Source of the DNA: DASUFP01 sp036274495
Lineage (GTDB): Bacteria > Bacteroidota > Bacteroidia > AKYH767-A > OLB10
NCBI GenBank assembly: GCA_036274495.1
Contig: DASUFP010000043.1
Coordinates: 1 to 23,016, forward strand
Direction of reading: 5' to 3'
DNA length: 23,016 bases
Shown here: one piece after another, positions 7,640 to 16,703 of the stretch
Position numbering within the stretch: the stretch's first letter is position 1
How the letters are laid out: each line of letters starts with the position of its first letter
The notes under the pieces: generated by a model
Databases searched by the model: none
What the model saw: only the letters and a program-made list of their open reading frames with translations
What the model was told of the DNA's origin: nothing
Position numbers and translations under genes: made by a program

Positions 7640-8980
7640 TTAAAGCATCTGACCGGCCAGATTAGCCAGTTCGGAGCGTTCACCTTTTTCGAGTGTAATA
7701 TGCGCATACAGCGGACTGCCTTTTACCTTATCGATAATATGCGACAAACCATTACTATGACTATCCAGGTAGGGAGTATCAATCTGATTTACATCGCCTG
7801 TAAAAATAATCTTGGTGTTTTCTCCAGCGCGGGTGATAATTGTTTTCACCTCATGTGGTGTAAGGTTTTGGGCTTCATCAATAATAAAACAGATATTGGA
7901 AAGACTCCTTCCTCTGATATAGGCCAATGGGGTGATATGCAATTTCTCATTGTCTACCATGTCTGTGATCTTCTGAAACTCCTTATCTGTTTCACGGTAC
8001 TGCCCCTGGATAAATTTCAGATTGTCCCACAACGGTTCCATATAAGGGTTGATTTTGGATTTAATATCTCCGGGCAGGTAACCAATATCTTTATTGCTGA
8101 GCGGAACAATGGGTCTGGCAAGATAAATTTGCCTGAAATTGGCTTTCATCTGTAATGCGCTGGCCAGGGCAATAAGCGTTTTGCCGGTACCGGCAACGCC
8201 TTGAATGGTAACAAGCCTCACTTTCTGGTTCAGTACGGCATGCATCGCAAAAGTCTGTTCTGCATTCCGCGGACGGATACCGTATGCTGCTTCTTTTAGA
8301 ACCCTTTCCAGATGACCGGTTTCGTGGTTGTAACAGGCAAGTGCCGAACTCGACTCATATTTACTCCTTAAAATATAATAATGATTGGCAATAGGCTTCA
8401 GTTTTTTAATCACCTCCGAAAAAGGACATGACCCGTCTTTGTATATCTGGTCAATAAATTTACGGTTCACATTTTCAACAATGGTTTTACCGGTGTAAAG
8501 ACCTTCAATATCTTTTACTTTCCCGGTCTGATAATCCTCAGCCTGCAGGTTCAGCGATTTTGCTTTTAACCTGAGGTTGATGTCCTTCGATACCAGGATC
8601 ACCTTGCGGTCGGGACTCTCCTCCTTAAGGTGTATTGCAGCATTGAGAATGTTATGGTCGGCTTTACGTTCGCCAAAAACCTGATTGGCATCCATACTTG
8701 CCTTTTCGTGCATCAGCACCTTGAACTTTCCCTTGGTAGGCCCGTTCAGCGGAATCCAGTCCTGCAGCGAAAACTGCCCCGAAAGTTTATCTATATTCCT
8801 GATAAACTCCCTTGCTTCAAAATTTATTACATCGTTTCCTTTCTTGAAGCGGTCGATCTCTTCGAGGACCGTTATGGGGATGGCTACATCGTGTTCTTTA
8901 AAGTTGTGAATGGCATTATGGTCGAATAGAATGGCGGATGTGTCGATAACGAATATCTTTCTCGCGTTTTTTTTAACCAT
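7640..8980 (-). CDS. phoH: PIN domain-PhoH family ATPase
   Basis: Fusion of a PIN ribonuclease domain and a PhoH RecA-like ATPase, an arrangement (PhoH2-type) linked in other bacteria to RNA unwinding and cleavage. PIN domain: FVIDTSAIL with Asp13, the acidic VLEEIDR (38-44), ADHN with Asp108, and SKDINLR with Asp133. ATPase: Walker A GVAGTGKT (261-268), GYLPGD (300-305), Walker B FIIDEAQN (365-372) and FTGDVNQID (393-401). I start it at ATG 8978-8980, which gives MVKKNARKIFVID, the usual N-terminus. A longer in-frame start at 9073 would add 31 residues without conserved features and would lie upstream of the candidate -7 box at 9032-9039. Walker motifs and PIN acidic residues are intact. No antitoxin-like small gene precedes it. 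Confidence 0.93.
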   Translation of the reverse strand: MVKKNARKIFVIDTSAILFDHNAIHNFKEHDVAIPITVLEEIDRFKKGNDVINFEAREFIRNIDKLSGQFSLQDWIPLNGPTKGKFKVLMHEKASMDANQVFGERKADHNILNAAIHLKEESPDRKVILVSKDINLRLKAKSLNLQAEDYQTGKVKDIEGLYTGKTIVENVNRKFIDQIYKDGSCPFSEVIKKLKPIANHYYILRSKYESSSALACYNHETGHLERVLKEAAYGIRPRNAEQTFAMHAVLNQKVRLVTIQGVAGTGKTLIALASALQMKANFRQIYLARPIVPLSNKDIGYLPGDIKSKINPYMEPLWDNLKFIQGQYRETDKEFQKITDMVDNEKLHITPLAYIRGRSLSNICFIIDEAQNLTPHEVKTIITRAGENTKIIFTGDVNQIDTPYLDSHSNGLSHIIDKVKGSPLYAHITLEKGERSELANLAGQML

Positions 8981-9031
8981 CAGTCTGTTTTTGAAGAACG
9001 AGGTGGCCCGCTGTGCCGGGCCTGATGTAAA

Positions 9032-9039
9032 CAAATTTA
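9032..9039 (-). promoter_or_regulatory. Candidate -7 box of phoH
   Basis: TAAATTTG on the minus strand matches TAnnTTTG and lies 51 bp before the preferred phoH start at 8980. No good -33 element is seen. Its place downstream of the alternative start at 9073 supports the shorter protein. Confidence 0.35.
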
Positions 9040-9121
9040 GGGTCGACATCCGGGGTTGAGAGGCCCTGCTCATAAATTAAATTGACATCGGGATGTTAAT
9101 AAAGGTTAGCCTATTTTTTCG

Positions 9122-9129
9122 TACTTTTG
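9122..9129 (+). promoter_or_regulatory. Candidate -7 box of the BatA-like gene
   Basis: TACTTTTG matches TAnnTTTG exactly and ends 17 bp before the ATG at 9147. A TTG occurs at 9082-9084, too far for standard spacing. Together with the box at 9032-9039 it makes the phoH/BatA gap a divergent promoter region. Confidence 0.4.
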
Positions 9130-9146
9130 CCTGAATCCGGATCTGA

Positions 9147-11207
9147 ATGAATATCAGTTTTGTCTACCCGTCCTTCCTTTTCGCGCTCTCACTGCTTGCA
9201 ATTCCGGTAATTGTTCATCTTTTTGACTTCCGCAGGTTCAGGAAAATCCTTTTTACCAACGTTGGCTTTCTCAAGGAGCTCAAGGAGGAGACTACCTCCA
9301 GTTCGAGGCTAAAGCACCTGCTGGTATTACTGAGCCGTCTGCTCGCGGTATTCTTTCTGGTGCTTGCTTTTTCGCAACCCTATATTCCTGCTGCAGGCGG
9401 GGCAAAACTGGCCGCTTCCCGTGTGGTAAGCATCTATATCGATAATTCGTTCAGCATGGATGCGGTAAGCCGCGAAGGTACCTTGCTTGATGTAGCGCGT
9501 ACCAAGGCTGCTGAGATAGCTTCCGGCTTCCGGCCTTCGGACAAATTTCAGTTAGTGACCAATAATTTTGATGCAGCACATCAGCGGCTTATCAGCCGGG
9601 AAGAATTTCTCTCGATGCTCCAGGATATCAAACCTGCGCCCTATTCCAGGAAGATCAGTGAAATCCTGAAAAGACAAAAAGAGCTGCTGCATACCGGAAT
9701 TTCAGATGAAAGGATGGGTTTTCTGATTTCTGATTTTCAGGAAAAAATGGTTGATCCTGAGCAAATAACTGCTGACACCACAGTTGATACCTATTTGCTG
9801 CCGCTGGAAGCGGAGTCGGTCTCCAATGCGTTTGTAGATTCAGTTTGGCTGTTGTCGCCTGTTGTGAAGACAGGAGAGCCCTGTCAGTTTATGGCACGCA
9901 TCAGAAACGCAGGTGAGCTGGATTTGGAATCGGTGCCGGTAAGTTTGTTTATTGATGATGTCAGACGATCGGTAGCCACCGCAACTATACCCGCAGGCGC
10001 TTATGCTGACATACCTCTGGCATTTACGCCCGATAAATCGGGATGGCTGAAGGGACAGGTTGTTATTTCCGATAATCCCATCACATTTGATGATACCTAT
10101 TACATTTCACTTGAGGTAGCAGAACAGCTTCACGTGCTCTGTATCCGCGATAAGTCGGAAAACAGATACCTCAAAGCGCTTTTTGGTGAAGATCCCTTTT
10201 TCAGTTACACCGATATAGGGATGTATAATATCGATTACGCTCAGCTCCAATATCAGGATTTGGTTGTGCTGAGCGAATTGCCCGAATATTCATCCGGACT
10301 TTTATCTGCACTTAAAAGTTATGTTGACAATGGCGGATCGCTGGTGTTGATTCCCGATTCGGTATCGGGACCGGTTCCGCCCAATACCTTATTAACGGAG
10401 TTGGGTCTTGGTACACTGTCAGCAATGACGGAAAGTGATGAAAAGACCATCAGTCTTGCTCTGGAAGATCCATTGTTTGAGGGTGTTTTCAGCGAAACTG
10501 CCCGTCAGGGTCAGGAAACAGATCTCCCATCGGTAAAACGGTATTATCCTGAGAATTCCGTTTCGTCAGGTGCACGAGAGGTGCTGATGAAACTCAGGAG
10601 CGGGGCATCGCTCTTGTCGCGGAGCAGTGCCGGTAAGGGAAATGTGTATGTGTTTGCGGTTCCCTTATCGGGGACAAGTACCAATCTGGCTCGTCATGCA
10701 GTGTTTGTCCCGGTAATGTACCGGATAGCATTATTAAGCAGGCACCACGGGCCATTAGCCTTCCGAATTGGCACCGACGACCAGGTCACGGTCTCTGATG
10801 TTAAACTGTCAGGAGAGCCGGTGTTTCATCTTGTTAAACCCGGAACGGGCTTTGACATTATTCCCTCTTATCGCATGTTTGGCAACAGTGTAAGCATAGG
10901 TATGGCGGGTCAGGTTGAAGAGGCGGGCAATTACGACCTTATGCTGGACAACAATAAGCTGGCAATTGTTTCTTACAACTATAACAGGGACGAATCGGTG
11001 ATGAAATTTTATTCAGGCGATCAGTTGTCTTCAATGGCCGAAGTAAAACATCTGAATAAAATAAAAACGTTTGATGCCGGTATGGCAGGTATTGCTGCAT
11101 CGGTAACTACTATGACCAGCGGTATTCCTCTCTGGAAATATTGTGTTATTTTAGCTCTTGTGTTTCTTTCGGTTGAAGTATTGTTGTTAAAATTCATGAA
11201 AGGATGA
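9147..11207 (+). CDS. BatA-type membrane protein with VWA-like domain
   Basis: The N-terminus is the two-helix anchor of the BatA / aerotolerance-regulator family: YPSFLFALSLLAIPVIVHLF (7-26), then FRRFRKILFTNVGFLKEL, then a second helix (57-76) ending in FSQPYIP. A von Willebrand A-like domain follows (about 92-225), with a MIDAS-type D99-N-S101-F-S103. Residues 325-405 look like a Rossmann or glutaminase-amidotransferase-like fold (LHVLCIRDKSE, then YVDNGGSLVLIPDS), and one helix (about 664-682) closes the protein. It should sit in the inner membrane with its large domain outside the cytoplasm. Its role is unknown; BatA relatives in other bacteria belong to MoxR-VWA systems, but no MoxR ATPase is in the window. 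Its stop overlaps the next start as ATGA. Confidence 0.85.
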   Translation: MNISFVYPSFLFALSLLAIPVIVHLFDFRRFRKILFTNVGFLKELKEETTSSSRLKHLLVLLSRLLAVFFLVLAFSQPYIPAAGGAKLAASRVVSIYIDNSFSMDAVSREGTLLDVARTKAAEIASGFRPSDKFQLVTNNFDAAHQRLISREEFLSMLQDIKPAPYSRKISEILKRQKELLHTGISDERMGFLISDFQEKMVDPEQITADTTVDTYLLPLEAESVSNAFVDSVWLLSPVVKTGEPCQFMARIRNAGELDLESVPVSLFIDDVRRSVATATIPAGAYADIPLAFTPDKSGWLKGQVVISDNPITFDDTYYISLEVAEQLHVLCIRDKSENRYLKALFGEDPFFSYTDIGMYNIDYAQLQYQDLVVLSELPEYSSGLLSALKSYVDNGGSLVLIPDSVSGPVPPNTLLTELGLGTLSAMTESDEKTISLALEDPLFEGVFSETARQGQETDLPSVKRYYPENSVSSGAREVLMKLRSGASLLSRSSAGKGNVYVFAVPLSGTSTNLARHAVFVPVMYRIALLSRHHGPLAFRIGTDDQVTVSDVKLSGEPVFHLVKPGTGFDIIPSYRMFGNSVSIGMAGQVEEAGNYDLMLDNNKLAIVSYNYNRDESVMKFYSGDQLSSMAEVKHLNKIKTFDAGMAGIAASVTTMTSGIPLWKYCVILALVFLSVEVLLLKFMKG

Positions 11208-12475
11208 ATGTACTACTGCGCTCAGTAACCATTATAAATGGCAACGAGAGCCTTAAAGGCAAAAAGAGGGACCTTTTGATCAGGAACGGAGTGATAGAAA
11301 AGATAGGTGAAAAACTGGAGGTTTCTGAAGATGTCACTGTATTTGAACGGGCCGGAGCATGTGTATCGGTAGGCTGGCTCGACATGAAAGCCAACTTTCG
11401 TGATCCGGGTAATGAGACGGAAGAGGATTTAGTTTCAGGACTTGAAGCAGCCAAAGCGGGAGGGTATACCGGAGTAGTTTTAATGCCTTCCACACATCCG
11501 CCGGTGCAATCAAAGGCCGATGTGGAATACCTGATTCGTAAAAGTGCAGGCTCGGTGGTTTCTGTTTATCCTGCCGGAGCGCTTTCGGTCAACAGGGAGG
11601 GGAAGGATGTCACCGAGATGTATGATATGAAGATGGCCGGAGCTGTTGCTTTTACCGACGATAAAAGGTCCATTACAGATTCGGGTCTAATGCTTAGAGC
11701 GTTGCAATATTCCTCCAATCTGAACACACGCATTATCAGCTATGCCGATGATAGTTTTATATCAGGCAAAGGGCAGGTGAATGAGGGTGTTCCTGCTGTT
11801 ATTGCAGGCCTTAAAGGAGCCCCGTCTTTTGCGGAAGAGCTGATGGTATACAGAGACATAAGAATATCGGCCTATACCGGTGTACCGGTTCATTTTGCAA
11901 CATTGTCCTCTGCCGAATCGGTAAATCATATAAGAACGGCCCGTGCAGACGGGTTGAAAATCACGGCTGAAGTAACTGCGCATCACCTGTTTTTTGACGA
12001 CTCATCCATTTCGGGTTTCGACACCAATTATAAAGTAAAGCCGCCGTTTCGCAGTAATGCGGATAAGGCAGCGCTCATTGACGGAGTAGCTGACGGAACC
12101 ATTACGGTGATATGTTCTGACCACTCTCCTGAAGATACCGAATCAAAAGAGGTTGAATTTGATTTTGCCGCTTATGGAATAATCGGCCTCGAATCGGCCT
12201 TCGGTACAGCACGCTCCGCTACCGACAAAAAGGTAAGTCTTGAAACACTGGTAAATTGTTTTTCGGTTAATCCCAGAAACGTACTCGGACTGGGGATAAA
12301 TGAAATTAAGGAAGGGTCGACAGCATGTTTAACCATTTTTGATCCCGACATTGAATGGACATTTGGTGCCGGCAAACTAAAATCGCGTTCATCCAATTCT
12401 CCGTTTATTGGCATGAAATTGAAGGGCAGAGCCCTTGCAGTTTACAACAACGGACAATTTAGCAGCTGTATCTGA
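11204..12475 (+). CDS. Dihydroorotase-like protein, probably non-catalytic
   Basis: Full-length (423 residues) homologue of class I dihydroorotases, amidohydrolases that interconvert carbamoyl-aspartate and dihydroorotate. The scaffold is clear: GWLDMKANFRDPG (57-69), GGYTGVVLMPST (86-97), VAFTDD (148-153), ITAEVTAHHL (253-262), YKVKPPFR (276-283), ICSDHSP (303-309) and AAYGIIGLESAFG. The metal site is broken. The HxH pair of the DxHxHxREPG motif is Lys62 and Asn64, the HxED histidine is Tyr180, and the HxxHxS metal histidine is Thr233. Only Asp306 remains, and the substrate Asn of KxNPPLR is Lys279. It is therefore probably a pseudoenzyme, perhaps structural like the inactive dihydroorotases that hold some aspartate transcarbamoylases. 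ATG 11204 overlaps the BatA-like stop, with AAAGGA 5' of it. Confidence 0.9.
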   Translation: MNVLLRSVTIINGNESLKGKKRDLLIRNGVIEKIGEKLEVSEDVTVFERAGACVSVGWLDMKANFRDPGNETEEDLVSGLEAAKAGGYTGVVLMPSTHPPVQSKADVEYLIRKSAGSVVSVYPAGALSVNREGKDVTEMYDMKMAGAVAFTDDKRSITDSGLMLRALQYSSNLNTRIISYADDSFISGKGQVNEGVPAVIAGLKGAPSFAEELMVYRDIRISAYTGVPVHFATLSSAESVNHIRTARADGLKITAEVTAHHLFFDDSSISGFDTNYKVKPPFRSNADKAALIDGVADGTITVICSDHSPEDTESKEVEFDFAAYGIIGLESAFGTARSATDKKVSLETLVNCFSVNPRNVLGLGINEIKEGSTACLTIFDPDIEWTFGAGKLKSRSSNSPFIGMKLKGRALAVYNNGQFSSCI

Positions 12476-12498
12476 TTACCTGGAAAAGGATAAAAAAT

Positions 12499-12527
12499 AA
12501 CCCGGCGAAGCTACGCAACGCCGGGTT
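12499..12527 (-). terminator. Rho-independent terminator for the coiled-coil lipoprotein gene
   Basis: Nine-base arms AACCCGGCG (12499-12507) and CGCCGGGTT (12519-12527) pair perfectly around an 11-nt loop. On the minus strand the hairpin is followed by ATTTTTTATCC, which suits the gene ending at 12551. On the plus strand no U-run follows, though the stem could still slow transcription from the dihydroorotase-like gene. Confidence 0.8.
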
Positions 12528-12550
12528 CCCCATCTTCATGAACAGAAAAG

Positions 12551-13438
12551 CTAACCAGTAACGATAACAAGGAATTTGGAGGCTTTCCAAAACCTTGTCT
12601 GATCTTTTATAACAAGCTTTGTTACGATGTCTTTATCCTTTTCGAGGGAATATGAGTCTGACGGATGATTGGTGACAACCTTAACGGATTTTTTATTGAT
12701 ATCGATACTTTCAGTTTTGGAAATATCAATCTGCGTAAAGCCATCCAAATCAAAATCTTTTTTAAGTACCTGTTCTTTGCCGATACCCAGGAATCCGCCT
12801 TCTTTGCTAAGTATGTTTCGTGCCTTTAAATCTTTATAGGTGCCAACAGTATAATAGGCGGTGTTTAGTTTTCCCGTCTGATCACTTATTACCTGCTCTT
12901 TCGCCATATTTTGCCTGCTCAGAGAGTCGAGTGCAAGATTAAGACCGTCAACAACCAGGTGCATTTCGGTGAGTTGCGTATTCAGATCGGCAATTTGCGC
13001 GTCCTTATTGATCATTTCAGCATTCAACTTCTCTATCATGTCCTTGAGTGAACTGATAGTATAGTTTGATTTGCGGACTTTTTCCTTTAAAGAGGCCATC
13101 ATCTCCTGGTTGGTCTGGAGCAAACGGTTTATGAGTTCAATATTCTGATAAATTCTGTCCCGTATGTCCTGACTGAATTCCGTTTTACCATCGGTGTCCA
13201 TTGAGATGGCATTCTGACTCCTGGTAATGCTGTCCAAATTTGACTCGATGGTGGTGAGTGTGCCCAGAAATTCGTTGATCGATGAATCTTTCGCAAGGCT
13301 CATCATCATCACCGAATCGCGTTGCATAAGGGCTTGTTCCATTTCAGGCTTGTAATCTTTACAGGATGTGATAAACGAACCTGCTGAAAGGACAAGACCT
13401 GCTATAAACTGTTTTGGAACACGTATACTTAGCAACAT
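12551..13438 (-). CDS. Coiled-coil lipoprotein of unknown function
   Basis: The first 26 residues look like a lipoprotein signal: basic start, hydrophobic FIAGLVLSAG, then SFITSC with Cys26 as the likely lipidated residue. The next residues are KDYKPE, so outer-membrane anchoring with possible surface display is conceivable. Residues about 85-190 form a long heptad-rich coiled coil (LINRLLQTNQEMMASLKEK and similar). The C-terminal part holds YYTVGTYKDLKARNIL and GGFLGIGKEQ (195-222), followed by beta-rich sequence. I recall this layout from many Bacteroidota proteins without a firm function, some annotated as adhesin-like, which I cannot confirm here. It converges on the dihydroorotase-like gene with a strong hairpin between them. 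Confidence 0.8.
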   Translation of the reverse strand: MLLSIRVPKQFIAGLVLSAGSFITSCKDYKPEMEQALMQRDSVMMMSLAKDSSINEFLGTLTTIESNLDSITRSQNAISMDTDGKTEFSQDIRDRIYQNIELINRLLQTNQEMMASLKEKVRKSNYTISSLKDMIEKLNAEMINKDAQIADLNTQLTEMHLVVDGLNLALDSLSRQNMAKEQVISDQTGKLNTAYYTVGTYKDLKARNILSKEGGFLGIGKEQVLKKDFDLDGFTQIDISKTESIDINKKSVKVVTNHPSDSYSLEKDKDIVTKLVIKDQTRFWKASKFLVIVTG

Positions 13439-13620
13439 AGATTGAAAATCGATGATGTAAAAGTAGAAGGGGCGGAAAGCTGCTCTACATCAAAAGGAAA
13501 GGACTTATTCACATTTGGATGTTGATTGTTGAAAAGTCGAAAATCGCTGCCAGATTGTGAAAGGAGTAACCAGCAGGATAAAAAACGATGCTAACGGATT
13601 GCGAAAAAGTAATTTTCAAA

Positions 13621-13650
13621 AAAAAATGCGGCCCGGAGACCGCATTTTTT
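13621..13650. terminator. Bidirectional rho-independent terminator
   Basis: Perfect 11-bp arms AAAAAATGCGG and CCGCATTTTTT flank an 8-nt loop. The A/T tract at both ends lets it work on either strand. It lies 28 bp beyond the stop of the large T9SS protein gene (minus strand), so that is its main user. Confidence 0.9.
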
Positions 13651-13677
13651 CAAAGGTTCATAAAAGGTGATTACCCC

Positions 13678-16485
13678 TTAACGGGCAATGTTGAACCGTT
13701 TACGAGTAATGTTGTTTTCGGTTGTCAGCTCAATAGTGTATGAACCCTGACTCCAACCTGCAGTAGTAATAGATACATTGTTACCAGTTTGTTTTACTTC
13801 AGAACTGTACACTTTCTTGCCTGCAAGATCAAACACAACAATTTGTTTTATCATGGAAGCATCAGCCACACTTATATTTAACATATCAGAGGCGGGATTT
13901 GGGTAAACTGAGAATTCCGATGCATTTGTTTCTCCAATGCCTACACTTGTAACGACAAAGTTTGGTGAAAGCGTAGTACAACCATTAACGGTTACAGCAA
14001 CAGCATATGTCCCTGTTTGTGTAATGGTAAGTGTTTGTCCGTTCTGACCGGCCAGTACGCCACCGTTAAATATCCATTGATTACCTGCAGGAGCAGACGA
14101 GGTAAGCACGTTGCCGTTTTGTGAAATAATCGGAAGTGGCGGGTAACCACTAACTGTATACGTTGCAGGTACGCGTTGGCTGCGACATCCTTCCGAAACC
14201 ACCCAGTCGTACAGGAACTGATATGTTGTTCCGGTAGTGTTTAAAGCGGGGGTAAGGTATCCGACAATGGTTAAAGGGCCATTGGGTGCAGTGTATGGAT
14301 AAACGGCACCTGAAGTGTTTCTGGTACAGGGCACACTTCCTGCTGCCAGTTCGAGGCGGTATCCGGTTCCTGCGGGAACAGCAAAATTCAGGTAAATAGG
14401 AACAGCACCCGTAAACGCAGTAACCGCCTGGGTTTGTGTTGCCAGTATCGGACCTCCCTGTGCTTGCCGCAGATTAATGGTGACGTTGCCCGACTGTCCG
14501 GGATACACATTCACATAGTCGATGGTAATATCGCGGGAAACATCAAAACCGAGTCCCCAATCGGTACTGTTTACCGTTGACTGACTGCCTATGCCCGGGT
14601 TGGTTGCTCCAATATGGTATTGTGTGCCTGCAAATTCTTCAACATAAAATGTGGTAGTTGCAGCAGCCGTAAAAGTGTATGAGTTGCCCTGGTTGACCAG
14701 TTGTCCGTTGGTTGGACTGTTATACCATAACAATGTTCCCTGACCTCCGGTTGCATACAAGGTAGTTTGACCTCCTGTGCAAACAGTAGAATCAGTAGTT
14801 ACCGGATTTTGAACAGATACAACAACAATATCCAATGAGTTGGAACTGTCGGGAGGGCATGAGCCGCTCGACAGATAGGCGCGATACGTTGTGTTTACTG
14901 TTGGGGCTGTGGAATAGGTCGAGCTGTTAGCGCCCGGTCCTGTTTCGTTTACCCAAACACCACCACTCAGACTTTGCCATTGTATAGTACCGCTTGATCC
15001 GTTTAATATTAAATCCGTGTCAAAGCCAAGACAGATGGTGTCAGCATAGGTAATTGCTGTGCCTGCTGCAGTTGGAGTACCTACATCAATCGTTATGGAA
15101 TCCACATTGGAGCAGGTACCGTCATCACCAAAAACTGCATAAGTAATTATGCCGGGACCCGGCGGTGTTGAAGTTACAGTGGCTCCGGTAGTGGTATTGA
15201 GACCCGTTGCGGGGCTCCACGTGTAAACGTAGTTTGGATTTAAGCTGGTAGCTGTTAAAGTTGCCGAGCCGTTCAAACAAAAGTTGGTCGCAGATGCATT
15301 GATGGTAACAGGATCAGAGTTGGTAATGGTTACCTGAACAGGAACCTTAGGGCTGAGGCATCCAAATCCTGTAAAAGGTAAGGTGAGACCGGTGTTCAGC
15401 ATATTGGTACTCACCGGCTGGTTGGCAAAATCGGTGTTTACGTTATTGTCGTGAGAAACGACACGCTGAACACTGGTTGATCCGGTTGTAGCTGTGATAT
15501 CTACACCGTCGCCCGACCAAATCAAACCCGGAGTAAGCGTTGCTCCGTTAACGGTGATCGACATGTTTTGAATATCGGCTGCCGGCCAGTTTAATGGAAC
15601 AAAGTCCATTAAGTTGTTTTGATCGTCCAGAATCAGCGCCCATCCGCTGAAGCCGGGAAATGCACCGGGGTTCCAGAGAATATTGACTCCCCAATAAACA
15701 TAAGGAGTTCCCGTTACATCTGTGAACGTGATGGCATCACCAGGATTCATCACACCATTGAGTGTCTGAACAACAGGGTTCACCAGGTTTATATCGGTGT
15801 ACGAATCGTTTATCGCTACTTTCCAGCCGGTAACATCAATCGGAATAGGACTCACATTCATTATTTCAAGGTGATCAGTTAAATCCAATTCCATTTCAGT
15901 TACCTGAATGGGGCTACTAAAAATGTTTACGGATTGATCAGAAACATACAAGGTGGTGCTGGCAGGAACGTAAGTGGTTACCGAGTCTCCTGTTGCAAAC
16001 GGACTGGTGGCATTAAGTCCGTTGTACCATTGCAGTGTACCCGAACCGGTTCCCGTTAAGGTAACCATACCCGGACCGCAGCGTGATACTCCAATGGCGG
16101 CAGGAACCGGAATGGTTCCGACAGTTATTGTAATGGTGTTTGAAGTGTCGGCAGGACAAGGGCTCTGTGTTACCAACGCTCTGAAATCGGTGGTTGCAAG
16201 CAACGACACCGGATAATTGTCGGTTAAGGCATTCGGATCTGTGTCATCAACCCAGTTTGTGCCGTCAAAATGTTGCCATTGAATGGTGCCGGTGTACCCT
16301 GAAAGCGTTAGTGCAACCGTATCAGTGTAGCAGACCGAATCGGCCGTTGCGGCGGCGGTTCCTGCAACTGAGCACCCGCTTAAAGATACAGCGGTGCCAT
16401 TTCCTGCAAAAGCATATGTGCCGCACGACAGCAGTGCTGCAGAAGGGAGGAACAGATAAGAACTCAATCGTAATAATGTACGCAT
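13678..16485 (-). CDS. Large T9SS-secreted surface protein with Ig-like repeats and a lamin-tail-like domain
   Basis: Secreted 935-residue protein. A signal peptide ends near AFA-27. Residues 854-935 are a type A T9SS sorting domain (FSVYPNPASDMLNI, DLAGKKVYSS, GSYTIELTT, RKRFNIAR), which directs passage through the outer membrane and surface attachment. In between is a duplicated pair of Ig-like units. Unit A occurs at about 50-123 and 483-556 (GTIQWQ, then CP-DSSN). Unit B occurs at about 125-183 and 558-617 (GTLQWYN, then TTLYV). The first pair is followed by a lamin-tail-like domain (194-345, VTEMELDLTDHLEIMN and VTGWKVAIND), the second by a beta-rich domain (620-778) ending in YDWVVSEGC. 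No catalytic domain is recognised, so adhesion or a matrix role is the likely guess. It is divergent from the next T9SS protein. Confidence 0.88.
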   Translation of the reverse strand: MRTLLRLSSYLFLPSAALLSCGTYAFAGNGTAVSLSGCSVAGTAAATADSVCYTDTVALTLSGYTGTIQWQHFDGTNWVDDTDPNALTDNYPVSLLATTDFRALVTQSPCPADTSNTITITVGTIPVPAAIGVSRCGPGMVTLTGTGSGTLQWYNGLNATSPFATGDSVTTYVPASTTLYVSDQSVNIFSSPIQVTEMELDLTDHLEIMNVSPIPIDVTGWKVAINDSYTDINLVNPVVQTLNGVMNPGDAITFTDVTGTPYVYWGVNILWNPGAFPGFSGWALILDDQNNLMDFVPLNWPAADIQNMSITVNGATLTPGLIWSGDGVDITATTGSTSVQRVVSHDNNVNTDFANQPVSTNMLNTGLTLPFTGFGCLSPKVPVQVTITNSDPVTINASATNFCLNGSATLTATSLNPNYVYTWSPATGLNTTTGATVTSTPPGPGIITYAVFGDDGTCSNVDSITIDVGTPTAAGTAITYADTICLGFDTDLILNGSSGTIQWQSLSGGVWVNETGPGANSSTYSTAPTVNTTYRAYLSSGSCPPDSSNSLDIVVVSVQNPVTTDSTVCTGGQTTLYATGGQGTLLWYNSPTNGQLVNQGNSYTFTAAATTTFYVEEFAGTQYHIGATNPGIGSQSTVNSTDWGLGFDVSRDITIDYVNVYPGQSGNVTINLRQAQGGPILATQTQAVTAFTGAVPIYLNFAVPAGTGYRLELAAGSVPCTRNTSGAVYPYTAPNGPLTIVGYLTPALNTTGTTYQFLYDWVVSEGCRSQRVPATYTVSGYPPLPIISQNGNVLTSSAPAGNQWIFNGGVLAGQNGQTLTITQTGTYAVAVTVNGCTTLSPNFVVTSVGIGETNASEFSVYPNPASDMLNISVADASMIKQIVVFDLAGKKVYSSEVKQTGNNVSITTAGWSQGSYTIELTTENNITRKRFNIAR

Positions 16486-16703
16486 GATGATAGAAATTAA
16501 TTAAGAAATAGGATGGTTTTGAGCCTTAAAATTACGCTGATTTGACGGATGTATATCAATTCAATCCGATTATTTTTTAATAGATTGAATATCAAATATT
16601 TATAGCATGTTATTGAATCGTTTTATGGATGCTCAATCTATTAAATTGCAGAGTGGACTTTATATAGCAAACCGTTCAGTATTTTTGAACCATATTTAAA
16701 GTC
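16486..16703. promoter_or_regulatory. AT-rich divergent promoter region between two T9SS cargo genes
   Basis: This 218-bp gap must carry both promoters. For the plus-strand gene, TATTTTTG at 16680-16687 is an exact TAnnTTTG -7 box, 16 bp before the ATG, but without a TTG at normal spacing. For the minus-strand gene, TAATTTTA at 16527-16534 is a one-mismatch -7 box with a TTG 22 bp upstream (16557-16559). Both are candidates only. Confidence 0.35.

Noticed and set aside
8981..9073. Longer phoH start at 9073
   Set aside because: The 31 extra residues show no conserved feature and would begin upstream of the candidate -7 box at 9032-9039.
6350..9073. Chromate-resistance or phosphate-starvation island suggested by chrA and phoH names
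   Set aside because: No chromate regulator, metal gene or phosphate-transport gene accompanies them; the names reflect family membership only.
15619..16487. Plus-strand open frames opposite the large T9SS protein
   Set aside because: They mirror a long, well-supported coding region with signal peptide and sorting domain and show no domain of their own.
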